A stretch of 64,000 nucleotides of DNA from Hydractinia symbiolongicarpus (lineage: Eukaryota > Cnidaria > Hydrozoa > Anthoathecata > Hydractiniidae): assembly GCF_029227915.1 (NCBI RefSeq), contig NC_079880.1, positions 1,118,001-1,182,000 of the forward strand, in the 5' to 3' direction. The position numbers and the translations under genes are program-made. The notes beneath the pieces are model-generated. The model saw only the letters and a program-made list of their open reading frames with translations, was not told the DNA's origin and did not search any database. Below, in pieces: positions 48,840-61,943 of this stretch. Every line of letters begins with the position of its first letter. Position 1 is the stretch's first letter.

Positions 48840-51800
48840 ATTGGTCCCACAGTAAAAATGACTTATTTATCTAAATTTTTAAATGAAGCGCTACCACAGC
48901 GCCCAGTGTAATCTCTGAGTTCCAGCAATCATGTCAAATTAAGAAGAATGTTATTTCTTGGAGTCCAATGGTCTCATTTATCACATTTATCAGGTCACAG
49001 TCCAAAGTTAATTCAATTAAGTCCCACAGTCAATCGTTGCATAGTTAAAAGCGATGAAATCTAGTAACATCAGAGAAATATCGCTAAATACATGTTGGTA
49101 CGAATATGTGACCCAACCATTGTAACTCAAACGAACTGACACTGTTAGAAAGTCAGTGAAATGTAGCATTTGAAACTGTCTCTATTTCTTCAGCGCACGC
49201 TAACGGCTAGGATTCCTCCAACAGTTAAAAAGTGACTTTTTCATCTTAATTTTCAAATGAAGCGCTACCACATCGCCCATTGTAATCGCTGAGTTGCGGC
49301 AATCATGTCAAATTAAGAAGAATGTTATTTGTTGGAGTCCAATTGTCTCACTTATAACATTTTTTAACGTCACAGTCCAAAATCAGTTCAATTATGTGCC
49401 ACAATCAGTCGTTTCACTGGTAAAAGCGATGCAACCTAGTAATATGAGAAAAATATCGCTAAATACATGATGGTACGAATATGTGACGCAACCGTTGTAA
49501 CTGAAGCGAATTGATACCCTTAGAAAGTCAATGAAATGTAGTTTTTGAATCTGTCTCTATTTCTTCTGCGCGTCCTAACGCCTACGATTGGTCCCACAGC
49601 ACAAAATGACTTACTTGTCTACATTTTGAATAAAGCGCTACCCCAGCGCCCAGTGTAATCGCTGAGTTCTGGCAATCATGTCAAATTAAGAAGAATGTTA
49701 TTTCTTGGAGTCCAATTGTCTCACTTATCACATTTATAAGGTCATAGTCCAAAATCAGTTCAATTAAGTCCCACAGTCAATCGTTTCACTTTTAAAAGCG
49801 ATAAAACTTAGTAATATCGGAAAAAATCCCTAAATACATGTTGGTACGAATGTGTGACGCAACTGTTGTAGTTGAAACGGACTGACACCGTTAGAAAGTC
49901 AATAAAATGTAGTATTTGAAACTGTCTTGATTTCTTCAGCGCGCGCTAAGGGCTAGGATTGGTCCCACAGTAAAAATGACTTATTTATCTAAATTTTTAA
50001 ATGAGGCGCTACCACAGCGCCCAGTGTAATTGCTGAGTTCCGGCAATCATGTCAAATTAAGAAGAATGTTATTTCTTGGAGTCCAATGGTCTCATTTATC
50101 ACATTTATCAGGTCACAGTCCAAAGTTAGTTCAATTAAGTCCCACAGTCAATCGTTGCATAGTTAAAAGCGATGAAATCTAGTAACATCAGAGAAATATC
50201 GCTAAATACATGTTGGTACGAATATGTGACCCAACCATTGTAACTCAAACGGACTGACACTGTTAGAAAGTCAGTGAAATGTAGCATTTGAAACTGTCTC
50301 TATTTCTTCAGCGCACGCTAACGGCTAGGATTCCTCCAACAGTTAAAAAGTGACTTTTTCATCTTAATTTTCAAATGAAGCGCTACCACATCGCCCATTG
50401 TAATTGCTGAGTTGCGGCAATCATGTCAAATTAAGAAGAATGTTATTTGTTGGAGTCCAATTGTCTCACTTATAACATTTTTTAACGTCACAGTCCAAAA
50501 TCAGTTCAATTATGTGCCACAATCAATCGTTTCACTGGTAAAAGCGATGCAACATAGTAATATGAGAAAAATATCGCTAAATACATGATGGTACGAATAT
50601 GTGACGCAACCGTTTTAACTGAAGCGAATTGATACCCTTAGAAAGTCAATGAAATGTAGTTTTTGAATCTGTCTCTATTTCTTCTGCGCGTCCTAACGCC
50701 TACGATTGGTCCCACAGCACAAAATGACTTACTTGTCTACATTTTGAATAAAGCGCTACCCCAGCGCCCAGTGTAATCGCTGAGTTCTGGCAATCATGTC
50801 AAATTAAGAAGAATGATATTTCTTGGAGTCCAATTGTCTCACTTATCACATTTATAAGGTCATAGTCCAAAATCAGTTCAATTAAGTCCCACAGTCAATC
50901 GTTTCACTTTTAAAAGCGATACAACTTAGTAATATCGGAAAAAATCCCTAAATACATGTTGATACGAATGTGTGACGCAACTGTTGTAGTTGCAACGGAC
51001 TGACACCGTTAGAAAGTCAATAAAATGTAGTATTTGAAACTGTCTTGATTTCTTCAGCGCGCGCTAAGGGCTAGGATTGGTCCCACAGTAAAAATGACTT
51101 ATTTATCTAAATTTTTAAATGAAGCGCTACCACAGCGCCCAGTGTAATCGCTGAGTTCCGGCAATCATGTCAAATTAAGAAGAATGTTATTTCTTGGAGT
51201 CCAATGGTCTCATTTATCACATTTATCAGGTCACAGTCCAAAGTTAGTTCAATTAAGTCCCACAGTCAATCGTTGCATAGTTAAAAGCGATGAAATCTAG
51301 TAACATCAGAGAAATATCGCTAAATACATGTTGGTACGAATATGTGACCCAACCATTGTAACTCAAACGGACTGACACTGTTAGAAAGTCAGTGAAATGT
51401 AGCATTTGAAACTGTCTCTATTTCTTCAGCGCACGCTAACGGCTAGGATTCCTCCAACAGTTAAAAAGTGACTTTTTCATCTTAATTTTCAAATGAAGCG
51501 CTACCACATCGCCCATTGTAATTGCTGAGTTGCGGCAATCATGTCAAATTAAGAAGAATGTTATTTGTTGGAGTCCAATTGTCTCACTTATAACATTTTT
51601 TAACGTCACAGTCCAAAATCAGTTCAATTATGTGCCACAATCAATCGTTTCACTGGTAAAAGCGATGCAACCTAGTAATATGAGAAAAATATCGCTAAAT
51701 ACATGATGGTACGAATATGTGACGCAACCGTTTTAACTGAAGCGAATTGTTACCCTTAGAAAGTCAATGAAATGTAGTTTTTGAATCTGTCTCTATTTCT

Positions 51801-53090
51801 TCTGCGCGTCCTAACGCCTACGATTGGTCCCACAGCACAAAATGACTTACTTGTCTACATTTTGAATAAAGCGCTACCCCAGCGCCCAGTGTAATCGCTG
51901 AGTTCTGGCAATCATGTCAAATTAAGAAGAATGATATTTCTTGGAGTCCAATTGTCTCACTTATCACATTTATAAGGTCATAGTCCAAAATCAGTTCAAT
52001 TAAGTCCCACAGTCAATCGTTTCACTTTTAAAAGCGATACAACTTAGTAATATCGGAAAAAATCCCTAAATACATGTTGATACGAATGTGTGACGCAACT
52101 GTTGTAGTTGAAACGGACTGACACCGTTAGAAAGTCAATAAAATGTAGTATTTGAAACTGTCTTGATTTCTTCAGCGCGCGCTAAGGGCTAGGATTGGTC
52201 CCACAGTAAAAATGACTTATTTATCTAAATTTTTAAATGAAGCGCTACCACAGCGCCCAGTGTAATCGCTGAGTTCCGGCAATCATGTCAAATTAAGAAG
52301 AATGTTATTTCTTGGAGTCCAATGGTCTCATTTATCACATTTATCAGGTCACAGTCCAAAGTTAGTTCAATTAAGTCCCACAGTCAATCGTTGCATAGTT
52401 AAAAGCGATGAAATCTAGTAACATCAGAGAAATATCGCTAAATACATGTTGGTACGAATATGTGACCCAACCATTGTAACTCAAACGGACTGACACTGTT
52501 AGAAAGTCAGTGAAATGTAGCATTTGAAACTGTCTCTATTTCTTCAGCGCACGCTTACGGCTAGGATTCCTCCAACAGTTAAAAAGTGACTTTTTCATCT
52601 TAATTTTCAAATGAAGCGCTACCACATCGCCCATTGTAATTGCTGAGTTGCGGCAATCATGTCAAATTAAGAAGAATGTTATTTGTTGGAGTCCAATTGT
52701 CTCACTTATAACATTTTTTAACGTCACAGTCCAAAATCAGTTCAATTATGTGCCACAATCAATCGTTTCACTGGTAAAAGCGATGCAACCTAGTAATATG
52801 AGAAAAATATCGCTAAATACATGATGGTACGAATATGTGACGCAACCGTTTTAACTGAAACGAATTGATACCCTTAGAAAGTCAATGAAATGTAGTTTTT
52901 GTATCTGTCTCTATTTCTTCTGCGTGTCCTAACGCCTACGATTGGTCCCACAGCACAAAATGACTTACTTGTCTACATTTTGAATAAAGCGCTACCCCAG
53001 CGCCCAGTGTAATCGCTGAGTTCTGGCAATCATGTCAAATTAAGAAGAATGTTATTTCTTGGAGTCCAATTGTCTCACTTATCACATATA
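48840..53090 (+). repeat. 1118 bp trimer HOR, about 3.8 copies
   Basis: Units start at 48859, 49233, 49607, 49977, 50351, 50725, 51095, 51469, 51843, 52213, 52587 and 52961, repeating as about 370 + 374 + 374 bp. Each trimer holds a CCAATGGTCTC unit, a TTTTTCATCTT / TTTGTTGG unit and a TTACTTGTCTACATTTTG unit. Copies 2, 3 and 4 are nearly identical to each other (shared GTAATTGCTGAG and CCGTTTTAACTG). The first copy is more different (TAATCTCTGAG, AACGAACTGAC, CAATCAGTCG). Similarity ends in the unit at 52961, which turns to CAGTCTATCGTTTTACTG. Confidence 0.93.
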
Positions 53091-53406
53091 TAAGGTCATA
53101 GTCCAAAGTCAGTTCAATTAAGTCCCACAGTCTATCGTTTTACTGTTAAAAGCGATACAACTTAGTAATCTCGGAAAAAATCACTAAATACATGTTGGTA
53201 GGAATATGTGACGCAACTGTTGTAGTTGAAACGGACTGATACTGTTAGAAAGTCAATAAAATGTAGTATTTGAAACTGTCTCTATTTCTTCAGCGCGCGA
53301 TAAGGGCTAGGATTGGTCCCACAGTAAAAATTGACTTATTTATCTAAGTTTTTAAATGAAGCGCTACCACAGCGCCCAGTATTATCGCTGAGTGTTGTTA
53401 ATCATG

Positions 53407-55182
53407 TCAAATTAAGAAGAATGTTATTTCTTGGAAACCAATTGTCTCACTTATAACATTTATAAGGTCACAGTCCAAAGGATTGGTCCCAAAGTAAAAA
53501 TGACTTATTTATCTAAATTTTTAAATGAAGCGCTACCACAGCGCCCAGTGTAATCGCTGAGTTCCGGAAATCACGTCAAATTAAGAAGAATGTTATTTCT
53601 TGGAGCCCAATTGTCTCACTTATCACATTTATAAGGTCATAGTCCAAAATCAGTTCAATTAAGTCCCACAATCAATCGTTTCACTTTTAAAAGCGATACA
53701 ACTTAGTAATATCGGAAAGAATCCCTAAATACATGTTGGTACGAATGTGTGACGCAACTGTTGTAGTTGAAACGGACTGACACCGTTAGAAAGTCAATAA
53801 AATTTAGTATTTGAAACTGTCTTGATTTCTTCAGCGCGCGCTAAGGGCTAGGATTGGTCCCACAGTAAAAATTGACTTATTTATCTAAAATTTTAAATGA
53901 AGCGCTACCACAGCGCCCAGTATAATCGCTGAGTTTCGGCAATCATGTCAAACTAAGAAGAATGTTATTTCTTGGAATCCAATTGTCTCACTTATAACAT
54001 TTATAAGGTCACAGTCCAAAATCAGTTCAATTAAGTGCCACAGTCAATCGTTTCACTGTTAAATGCAATGCAACCTAGTAATGTGAGAAAAATATCGCTA
54101 AATACATGTTGGCACGAATATGTGACGCAACCGTTGTAACTGAAGCGGATTAATACCGTTAGAAAGTCAATGAAATATAGTTTTTGAACCTGTCACAATT
54201 TCTTCACCGCGCAATAACGGCTAGGATTGGTCCCACAGTAAAAATGACTTATTAATCTAAATTTTTAAATGAAGCGCTACCACAGCGCCCAGTGTAATCG
54301 CTGAGTTCCGGCAATCATGTCAAATTAAGAAGAATGTTATTTCTTGGAGTCCAATGGTCTCATTTATCACATTTATCAGGTCACAGTCCAAAGTTAGTTC
54401 AATTAAGACCCACAGTCAATCGTTGCATAGTTAAAAGCGATGAAATCTAGTAACATCAGAGAAATATCGCTAAATACATGTTGGTACAAATATGTGACCC
54501 AACCATTGTAACTCAAACGGACTGACACTGTTAGAAAGTCAGTGAAATGTAGCATTTGAAACTGTCTCTATTTCTTCAGCGCACGCTAACGGCTAGGATT
54601 CCTCCAACAGTTAAAAAGTGACTTTTTCATCTTAATTTTCAAATGAAGCGCTACCACATCGCCCATTGTAATCGCTGAGTTGCGGCAATCATGTCAAACT
54701 AAGAAGAATGTTATTTCTTGGAGTCCAATTGTCTCACTTATCACATTTATAAGGTCATAGTCCAAAATCAGTTCAATTAAGTCCACAGTCTATCGTTTCA
54801 CTGTTAAAAGCGATACAACTTAGTAATCTCGGAAAAAATCACTAAATACATGTTGGTGCGAATATGTGACGCAACTGTTGTAGTTGAAACGGACTGATAC
54901 CGTTAGAAAGTCAATAAAATGTAGTATGTGAAACTGTCTCTATTTTTTCAGCGCGCTCTAAGGGCTAGGATTGGTCCCACAGTAAAAATTGACTTATTTA
55001 TCTAAATTTTTAAATGAAGCGCTACCACAGCGCCCAGTATTATCGCTGAGTGTCGTTAATCATGTCAAATTAAGAAGAATGTTATTTCTTGGAAACCAAT
55101 TGTCTCACTTATAACATTTATAAGGTCACAGTCCAAAGGATTGGTCCCAAAGTAAAAATGACTTATTTATCTAAATTTTTAA
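53407..55182 (+). repeat. Split segmental duplication, copy 2
   Basis: Units start at 53332 (short), 53501, 53873, 54245, 54619, 54990 (short) and 55159. The match to 46734-48510 begins exactly at the point where the 126 bp unit at 46702 joins its two parents. Upstream of that point the present copy has a normal 169 bp short unit. The trimer block lies between the two copies. Confidence 0.9.
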
Positions 55183-57189
55183 ATGAAGCGCTACCACAGC
55201 ACCCAGTGTAATCGCTGAGTTCCGGCAATCACGTCAAATTAAGAAGAATGTTATTTCTTGGAACCCAATTGTCTCACTTATCACATTTATAAGGTCATAG
55301 TCTAAAATCAGTTCAATTAAGTCCCACAGTCAATCGTTTCACTTTTAAAAGCGATACAACTTAGTAATATCGGAAAAAATCCCTAAATACATGTTGGTAC
55401 GAATGTGTGACGCAACTGTTGTAGTTGAAACGGACTGACACCGTTAGAAAGTCAATAAAATGTAGTATTTGAAACTGTCTTGATTTCTTCAGCCCGCGCT
55501 AAGGGCTAGGATTGGTCCCACAGTAAAAATGACTTATTTATCTAAATTTTTAAATGAAGCGCTACCACAGCACCCAGTGTAATCGCTAAGTTCCGGCAAT
55601 CATGTCAAATTAAGAAGAATGTTATTTCTTGGAGTCCAATGGTCTCATTTATCACATTTATCAGGTCACAGTCCAAAGTTAGTTCAATTAAGTCCCACAG
55701 TCAATCGTTGCATAGTTAAAAGCGATGAAATCTAGTAACATCAGAGAAATATCGCGAAATACATGTTGGTACGAATATGTGACCCAACCATTTTAACTCA
55801 AACGGACTGACACTGTTAGAAAGTCAGTGAAATGTAGCATTTGAAACTGTCTCTATTTCTTCAGCGCACGCTAACGGCTAGGATTCCTCCAACAGTTAAA
55901 AAGTGACTTTTTCATCTTAATTTTCAAATGAAGCGCTACCACATCGCCCATTGTAATCGCTGAGTTGCGGCAATCATGTCAAATTAAGAAGAATGTTATT
56001 TGTTGGAGTCCAATTGTCTCACTTATAACATTTTTTAACGTCACAGTCCAAAATCAGTTTAATTATGTGCCACAATCAATCGTTTCACTGGTAAAAGCGA
56101 TGCAACCTAGTAATATGAGAAAAATATCGCTAAATACATGATGGTACGAATATGTGACGCAACCGTTGTAACTGAAGCGAATTGATACTTTTAGAAAGTC
56201 AATGAAATGTAGTTTTTGAATATCTCTCTATTTCTTCTGCGCGTCCTAACGCCTACGATTGGTCCCACAGCACAAAATGACTTACTTGTCTACATTTTGA
56301 ATAAAGCGCTACCCCAGCGCCCAGTGTAATCGCTGAGTTCTGGCAATCATGTCAAATTAAGAAGAATGTTATTTCTTGGAGTCCAATTGTCTCACTTATC
56401 ACATTTATAAGGTCATAGTCCAAAATCAGTTCAATTAAGTCCCACAGTCTATCGTTTCACTGTTAAAAGCGATACAACTTAGTAATCTCGGAAAAAATCA
56501 CTAAATACATGTTGGTACGAATATGTGACGCAACTGTTGTAGTTGAAACGGACTGATACCGTTAGAAAGTCAATAAAATGTAGTATTTGAAACTGTCTCT
56601 ATTTCTTCAGCGCGCGCTAAGGGCTAGGATTGGTCCCACAGTAAAAATTGACTTATTTATCTAAGTTTTTAAATGAAGCGCTACCACAGCGCCCAGTATT
56701 ATCGCTGAGTGTTGTTAATCATGTCAAATTAAGAAGAATGTTATTTCTTGGAAACCAATTGTCTCACTTATAACATTTATAAGGTCACAGTCCAAAGGAT
56801 TGGTCCCAAAGTAAAAATGACTTATTTATCTAAATTTTTAAATGAAGCGCTACCACAGCGCCCAGTGTAATCGCTGAGTTCCGGCAATCACGTCAAATTA
56901 AGAAGAATGTTATTTCTTGGAGCCCAATTGTCTCACTTATCACATTTATAAGGTCATAGTCCAAAATCAGTTCAATTAAGTACCAAAGTCAATCGTTCCA
57001 CTGTTGAAAGCGATACAACTTAGTAATATCGGAAAAAATCCCTAAATACATGTTGGTACGAATGTGTGACGCAACTGTTGTAGTTGAAACGGACTGATAC
57101 CGTTAGAAAGTCAATAAAATGTAGTTTTTGAAACTGTCTTGATTTCTTCAGCGCGAGCTAAGGGCTAGGATTGGTCCCACAGTAAAAAT
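55183..57189 (+). repeat. Mixed satellite units
   Basis: Units start at 55159, 55530, 55904, 56278, 56649 (short) and 56818. The order (CCAATGGTCTC unit, TTTTTCATCTT unit, TTACTTGTCTACATTTTG unit, short unit) is that of the trimer block plus a short unit. Short units at 53332, 54990 and 56649 are about 1659 bp apart, close to the 1660 bp period at 36198-37858. The unit at 56818 has CAATCGTTCCACTGTTGAAAG, private to it. Confidence 0.86.
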
Positions 57190-60100
57190 TGACTTATTTA
57201 TCTAAATTTTTAAATGAAGCGCTACCACAGCGCCCAGTATAATCGCTGAGTTTCGGCAATCATGTCAAACTAAGAAGAATGTTATTTCTTGGAATCCAAT
57301 TGTCTCATTTATAACATTTATAAGGTCAAAGTCCAAAATCAGTTCAAATAAGTGCCACAGTCAATCGTTTAACTTTTAAATGGGATGCAACCTAGTAATG
57401 TGAGAAAAATATCGCTAAATACATGTTGGTACGAATATGTGACGCAACCGTTGTAACTGAAGCGGATTAATACCGTTAGAAAGTCAATGAAACATAGTTT
57501 TTGAAACTGTCGCAATTTCTTCACCGCGCGAAAACGGCTAGGATTGGTCCCAGCAAAAATGACTTATTTATCTAAATTTTTAAATGAAGTGCTACCACAG
57601 CGCCCAGTGTAATCGCTGAGTTCCGGCAATCACGTCAAATTAAGAAGAATGTTATTTCTTGGAGTCCAATGGTCTCATTTATCACATTTATCAGGTCACA
57701 GTCCAAAGTTAGTTCAATTAAGGCCCACAGTCCATCGTTTCATTGTTAAATGCGATGCAACCTAGTAATATCAGAAAAATATCGTTCAATACATGTTGGT
57801 ATGAATATGTGACCCAATCGTGGTAACTCAAACGGACTAACACCCTTAGAAAGTCAATGAAAGGTACTTTTTGAAACTGTCGTTAATTCTTCAGCGCGTG
57901 ATAACGGCTAGGATTGGTCCCACAGTAAAAAATGACTTATTAATCTAAATTTTTAAATGAAGTTCTACTACAGCGCCCAGTATTATCGCTGAGTGTCGGC
58001 AATCATGTCAAATTAAGAAGAAAGTTATTTCTTGGAATCCAATTGTCTCACTTATAACATTTATAAGGTCACAGTCCAAAATCAGTTCAATTAAGTGCCA
58101 CAGTCAATCGTTTCACTGTTAAAAGCGATGCAACCTAGTAATAACAGATAAATATCGCTAAATACATGTTGGTACGAATAAGTGACGCAACCGTTGTAAC
58201 TGAAGCGGATTGATACCGTTACAAAGTCAATGAAATGTAGTATTTAAAAGTGTCGCTATTTCTTCGGCGCGCGATAACGGCTAGGATTGGTCCCACAGTA
58301 AAAATGACTTATTTATCTAAATTTTTAAATGAAGCGCTACCACAGCGCCCAGTGTAATCGCTGAGTTCCGGCAATCACGTCACATTAAGAAGAATGTTAT
58401 TTCTTGGAGTCCAATGGTCTCATTTATCACATTTATCAGGTCACAGCTTAAAGTTAGTTCAATTAAGGCCCACAGTCCATCGTTTCATTGTTAAAAGCGA
58501 TGCAACCTAGTAATATCAGAACAATATCGCTATATACATGTTGGTACGAATATGTGACCCAATCGTTGTAACTCAAACGGACTGACACCCTTAGAAAGTC
58601 AATGAAATGTACTTTTTGAAACTGTCTCTATTTCTTCTGCGCGTCCTAACGCCTACGATTGGTCCCACAGCACAAAATGACTTACTTGTCTACATTTTTA
58701 AATAAAGCGCTAGCCCAGCGCCCAGTGTAATCGCTGAGTTCCAGCAATCATGTCAAATTAAGAAGAATATTAATTCTTGTAGTCCAATTGTCTCACTTAT
58801 CACATTTATAAGGTCATAGTCCAAAATCAGTTCAATTAAGTCCCACAGTCTATCGTTTCACTGTTATAAGCAATACAACTTAGTAATCTCGGAAAAAATC
58901 ACTAAATACATATTGGTACGAATATGTGACGCAACTGTTGCAGTTGAAACGGACTGATACCGTTAGAAAGTCAATAAAATGTAGTATTTGAAACTGTCTC
59001 TATTTCTTCAGCGCGCGCTAAGGGTTAGGATTGGTCCCACAGTAAAAATTGACTTACTTATCTACATTTTTAAATGAAGCGCTACCACAGCGCCCAGTAT
59101 TATCGCTGAGTGTCGGCAATCATGTCAAATTAAGAAGAATGTTATTTCTTGGAATCCAATTGTCTCACTTATAACATTAATGAGGTCACAGTCCAAAGGA
59201 TTGGTCCCAAAGTAAAAATGACTTTATTATCTAAATTTTTAAATGAAGCGCTACCACAGCGCCCAGTGTAATCGCTGAGTTCCGGCAATCACGTCAAATT
59301 AAGAAGAATGTTATTTCTTGGAGCCCAATTGTCTCACTTATCACATTTATAAGGTCATAGTCCAAAATCAGTTCAATTAAGTCCCACAGTCAATCGTTTC
59401 ACAGTTAAAGGCGATACAACTTAGTAATATCGGAAAAAATCCCTAATTACATGTTGGTACGAATGTGTGACGCAACTGTTGTAGTTGAAACGGACTGACA
59501 CCGTTAGAAAGTCAATAAAATGTAGTATTTAAAACTGTCTTGATTTCTTCAGCGCGCGCTAAGGGCTAGGATTGGTCCCACAGTAAAAATTGACTTATTT
59601 ATCTAAATTTTTAAATGAAGCGCTACCAAAGCACCCAGTATAATCCCTGAGTTTCGGCAACCATGTCAAATTAAGAAGAATGTTATTTCTTGGAATCCAA
59701 TTGTCTCACTTATAACATTTATAAAGTCACAGTCCAAAATCAGTTCAATTAAGTCCCACAGTCAATTGTTTCACTGTTAAATGCGATGCAACCTAGTAAT
59801 GTGAGAAAAATATCGCTAAATACATGTTGGTACGAACATGTGACGCAACCGTTGTAACTGAAGCGGATTAATACCGTTAGAAAGTCAATGAAATATAGTT
59901 TTTGAAACTGTCGCAATTTCTTCACCGCGCGATAACTGCTAGGATTGGTCCCACAGTAAAAATGACTTATTTATCTAAATTTTTAAATGAAGCGCTACCA
60001 CAGCGCCCATTGTAATCGCTGAGTTCCGGAAATCACGTCAAATTAAGAAGAATGTTATTTCTTGGAGTCCAATGGTCTCATTTATCACATTTATCAGGTC

Positions 60101-60334
60101 ACAGTCCAAAGTTAGTTCAATTAAGTGCCACAGTCAATCGTTTCACTGTTAAAAGCGATGCAACCTAGTAATAACAGATAAATATCGCTAAATACATGTT
60201 GGTAGGAATATGTGACGCAACCGTTGTAACTGAAGCGGATTGATACCGTCACAAAGTCAATGAAATGTAGTTCTTAAAAGTGTCGCTATTTCTTCGGCGC
60301 GCGATAACGGCTAGGATTGGTCCCACAGTAAAAA
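57190..60334 (+). repeat. More divergent satellite units
   Basis: Units start at 57190, 57560, 57933, 58305, 58678, 59050 (short), 59219, 59591 and 59963. They carry many private changes (TTCAAATAAGTGCC near 57345, GGTCCCAGCAAAAATG near 57546, ATCGTTCAATACATG near 57781, GAATATTAATTCTTG near 58765, TAATCCCTGAG near 59641), and I saw no long partner elsewhere in the window. This suggests less recent homogenisation than the blocks on either side. Confidence 0.82.
59050..59218 (+). repeat. Short 169 bp unit closest to full-length relatives
   Basis: The deletion join is the common one. The 5' half reads GTGTCGGCAATCATG and CTTGGAATCC, as in full-length units at 57933 and 62570, whereas most of the other short units I compared read GTCGTTAATCATG and TTGGAAACC. 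It may retain the state nearest the founding deletion. Confidence 0.65.
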
Positions 60335-60454
60335 TGACTTATTTATCTACATTTTTAAATGAAGTGCTACCACAGCGCCCAGTGTAATCGCTGAGTTCCG
60401 GCAATCACGTCAAATAAAGAAGAATGTTATTTCTTGGAGTCCAATTGTCTCATT

Positions 60455-61943
60455 TCCCACATTTATCAGGTCACAGTCCAAAGTTAGTTCAATTAAGTCC
60501 CACAGTCAATCGTTGCATAGTTAAAAGCGATGAAATCTAGTAACATCAGAAAAATATCGCTAAATACATGTTGGTACGAATATGTGACCCAACCATTGTA
60601 ACTCAAACGGACTGACACTGTTAGAAAGTCAGTGAAATGTAGCATTTGAAACTGTCTCTATTTCTTCAGCGCGCGCTAACGGCTAGGATTCCTTCAACAG
60701 TTAAAAAGTGACTTTTTCATCTTAATTTTCAAATGAAGCGCTACCACATCGCCCATTGCAATCGCTGAGTTGCGGCAATCGTGTCAAATTAAAAAGAATG
60801 TTATTTCTTGCACCCCAATTGTGTCACCTTTACATTTATCAGGTCACAGCCCAAAATCAGTTCAATTAAGTCCCACAGTCAATCGTTTCACTGTTAAAAG
60901 TGATACAACCTAGTAATACCGGAAAGATATCACCAAATACATGTTGGTACAAATATGTGACTCACCTGTTGTAACACAAACGGCTTTATACCGCTAGAAA
61001 GTCAATGAAATTTAGTTTTTGAATCTGTTGCTATTTCTTCAGCGCGCGATAACGGCTACGATTGCTCCAAAAGCACAAAATGACTAATTTGTCTACATTT
61101 TTGAATAAATCGCTACCCGGAGCCCAGTGTAATCGCTGAGTTCCGGCAATCATGTCAAATTAAGTAGAATGTTATTTCTTGGAGTCCAATTGTCTCACTT
61201 ATAACATTTATCAGGTCACAGTCCAAAGTTAGTTCAATTAAGTGCCACAGTCAATCGTTTCACTGTTAAAAGCGATGAAATCTAGTAACATCAGAAAAAT
61301 ATCGCTAATTACATGTTGGTACGAATATGTGACCCAACCATTGTAACTCAAACGGACTGACACTGTTAGAAAGTCAGTGAAATGTAGCATTTGAAACTGT
61401 CTCTATTTCTTCAGCGCGCGCTAACGGCTAGGATTCCTCCAACAGTTAAAAAGTGACTTTTTCATCTTAATTTTCAAATGAAGCGCTACCACATCGCCCA
61501 TTGCAATCGCTGAGTTGCGGCAATCGTGTCAAATTAAAAAGAATGTTATTTCTTGCACCCCAATTGTGTCACCTTTACATTTATCAGGTCACAGCCCAAA
61601 ATCAGTTCAATTAAGTCCCACAGTCAATCGTTTCACTGTTAAAAGTGATACAACCTAGTAATACCGGAAAGATATCACCAAATACATGTTGGTACGAATA
61701 TGTGACTCACCTGTTGTAACACAAACAGATTTATACTGTTAGAAAGTCAATGAAATTTAGTTTTTGAATCTGTTGCTATTTCTTCAGCGCGCGATAACGG
61801 CTACGATTGCTCCAACAGCACAAAATGACTAAATTGTCTACATTTTTGAATAAAGCGCTACCCAGAGCCCAGTGTAATCGCTGAGTTCCGGCAATCATGT
61901 TAAATTAAGTAGAATGTTATTTCTTGGAGTCCAATTGTCTCAC
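60455..61943 (+). repeat. 745 bp dimer duplication
   Basis: Units start at 60335, 60709, 61081, 61454 and 61826. The pair 60709 + 61081 repeats as 61454 + 61826 at 745 bp, sharing GCCCATTGCAATCGC, AATTAAAAAGAATG, TTGCACCCCAATTG, AAAGTGATACAACC and CGATTGCTCCAA. The match extends back into the units before them (GATGAAATCTAGTAACATC at 60527 and 61274) and ends near 61943, where the second copy turns to ATTTATAACGTCACAG. Confidence 0.86.
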
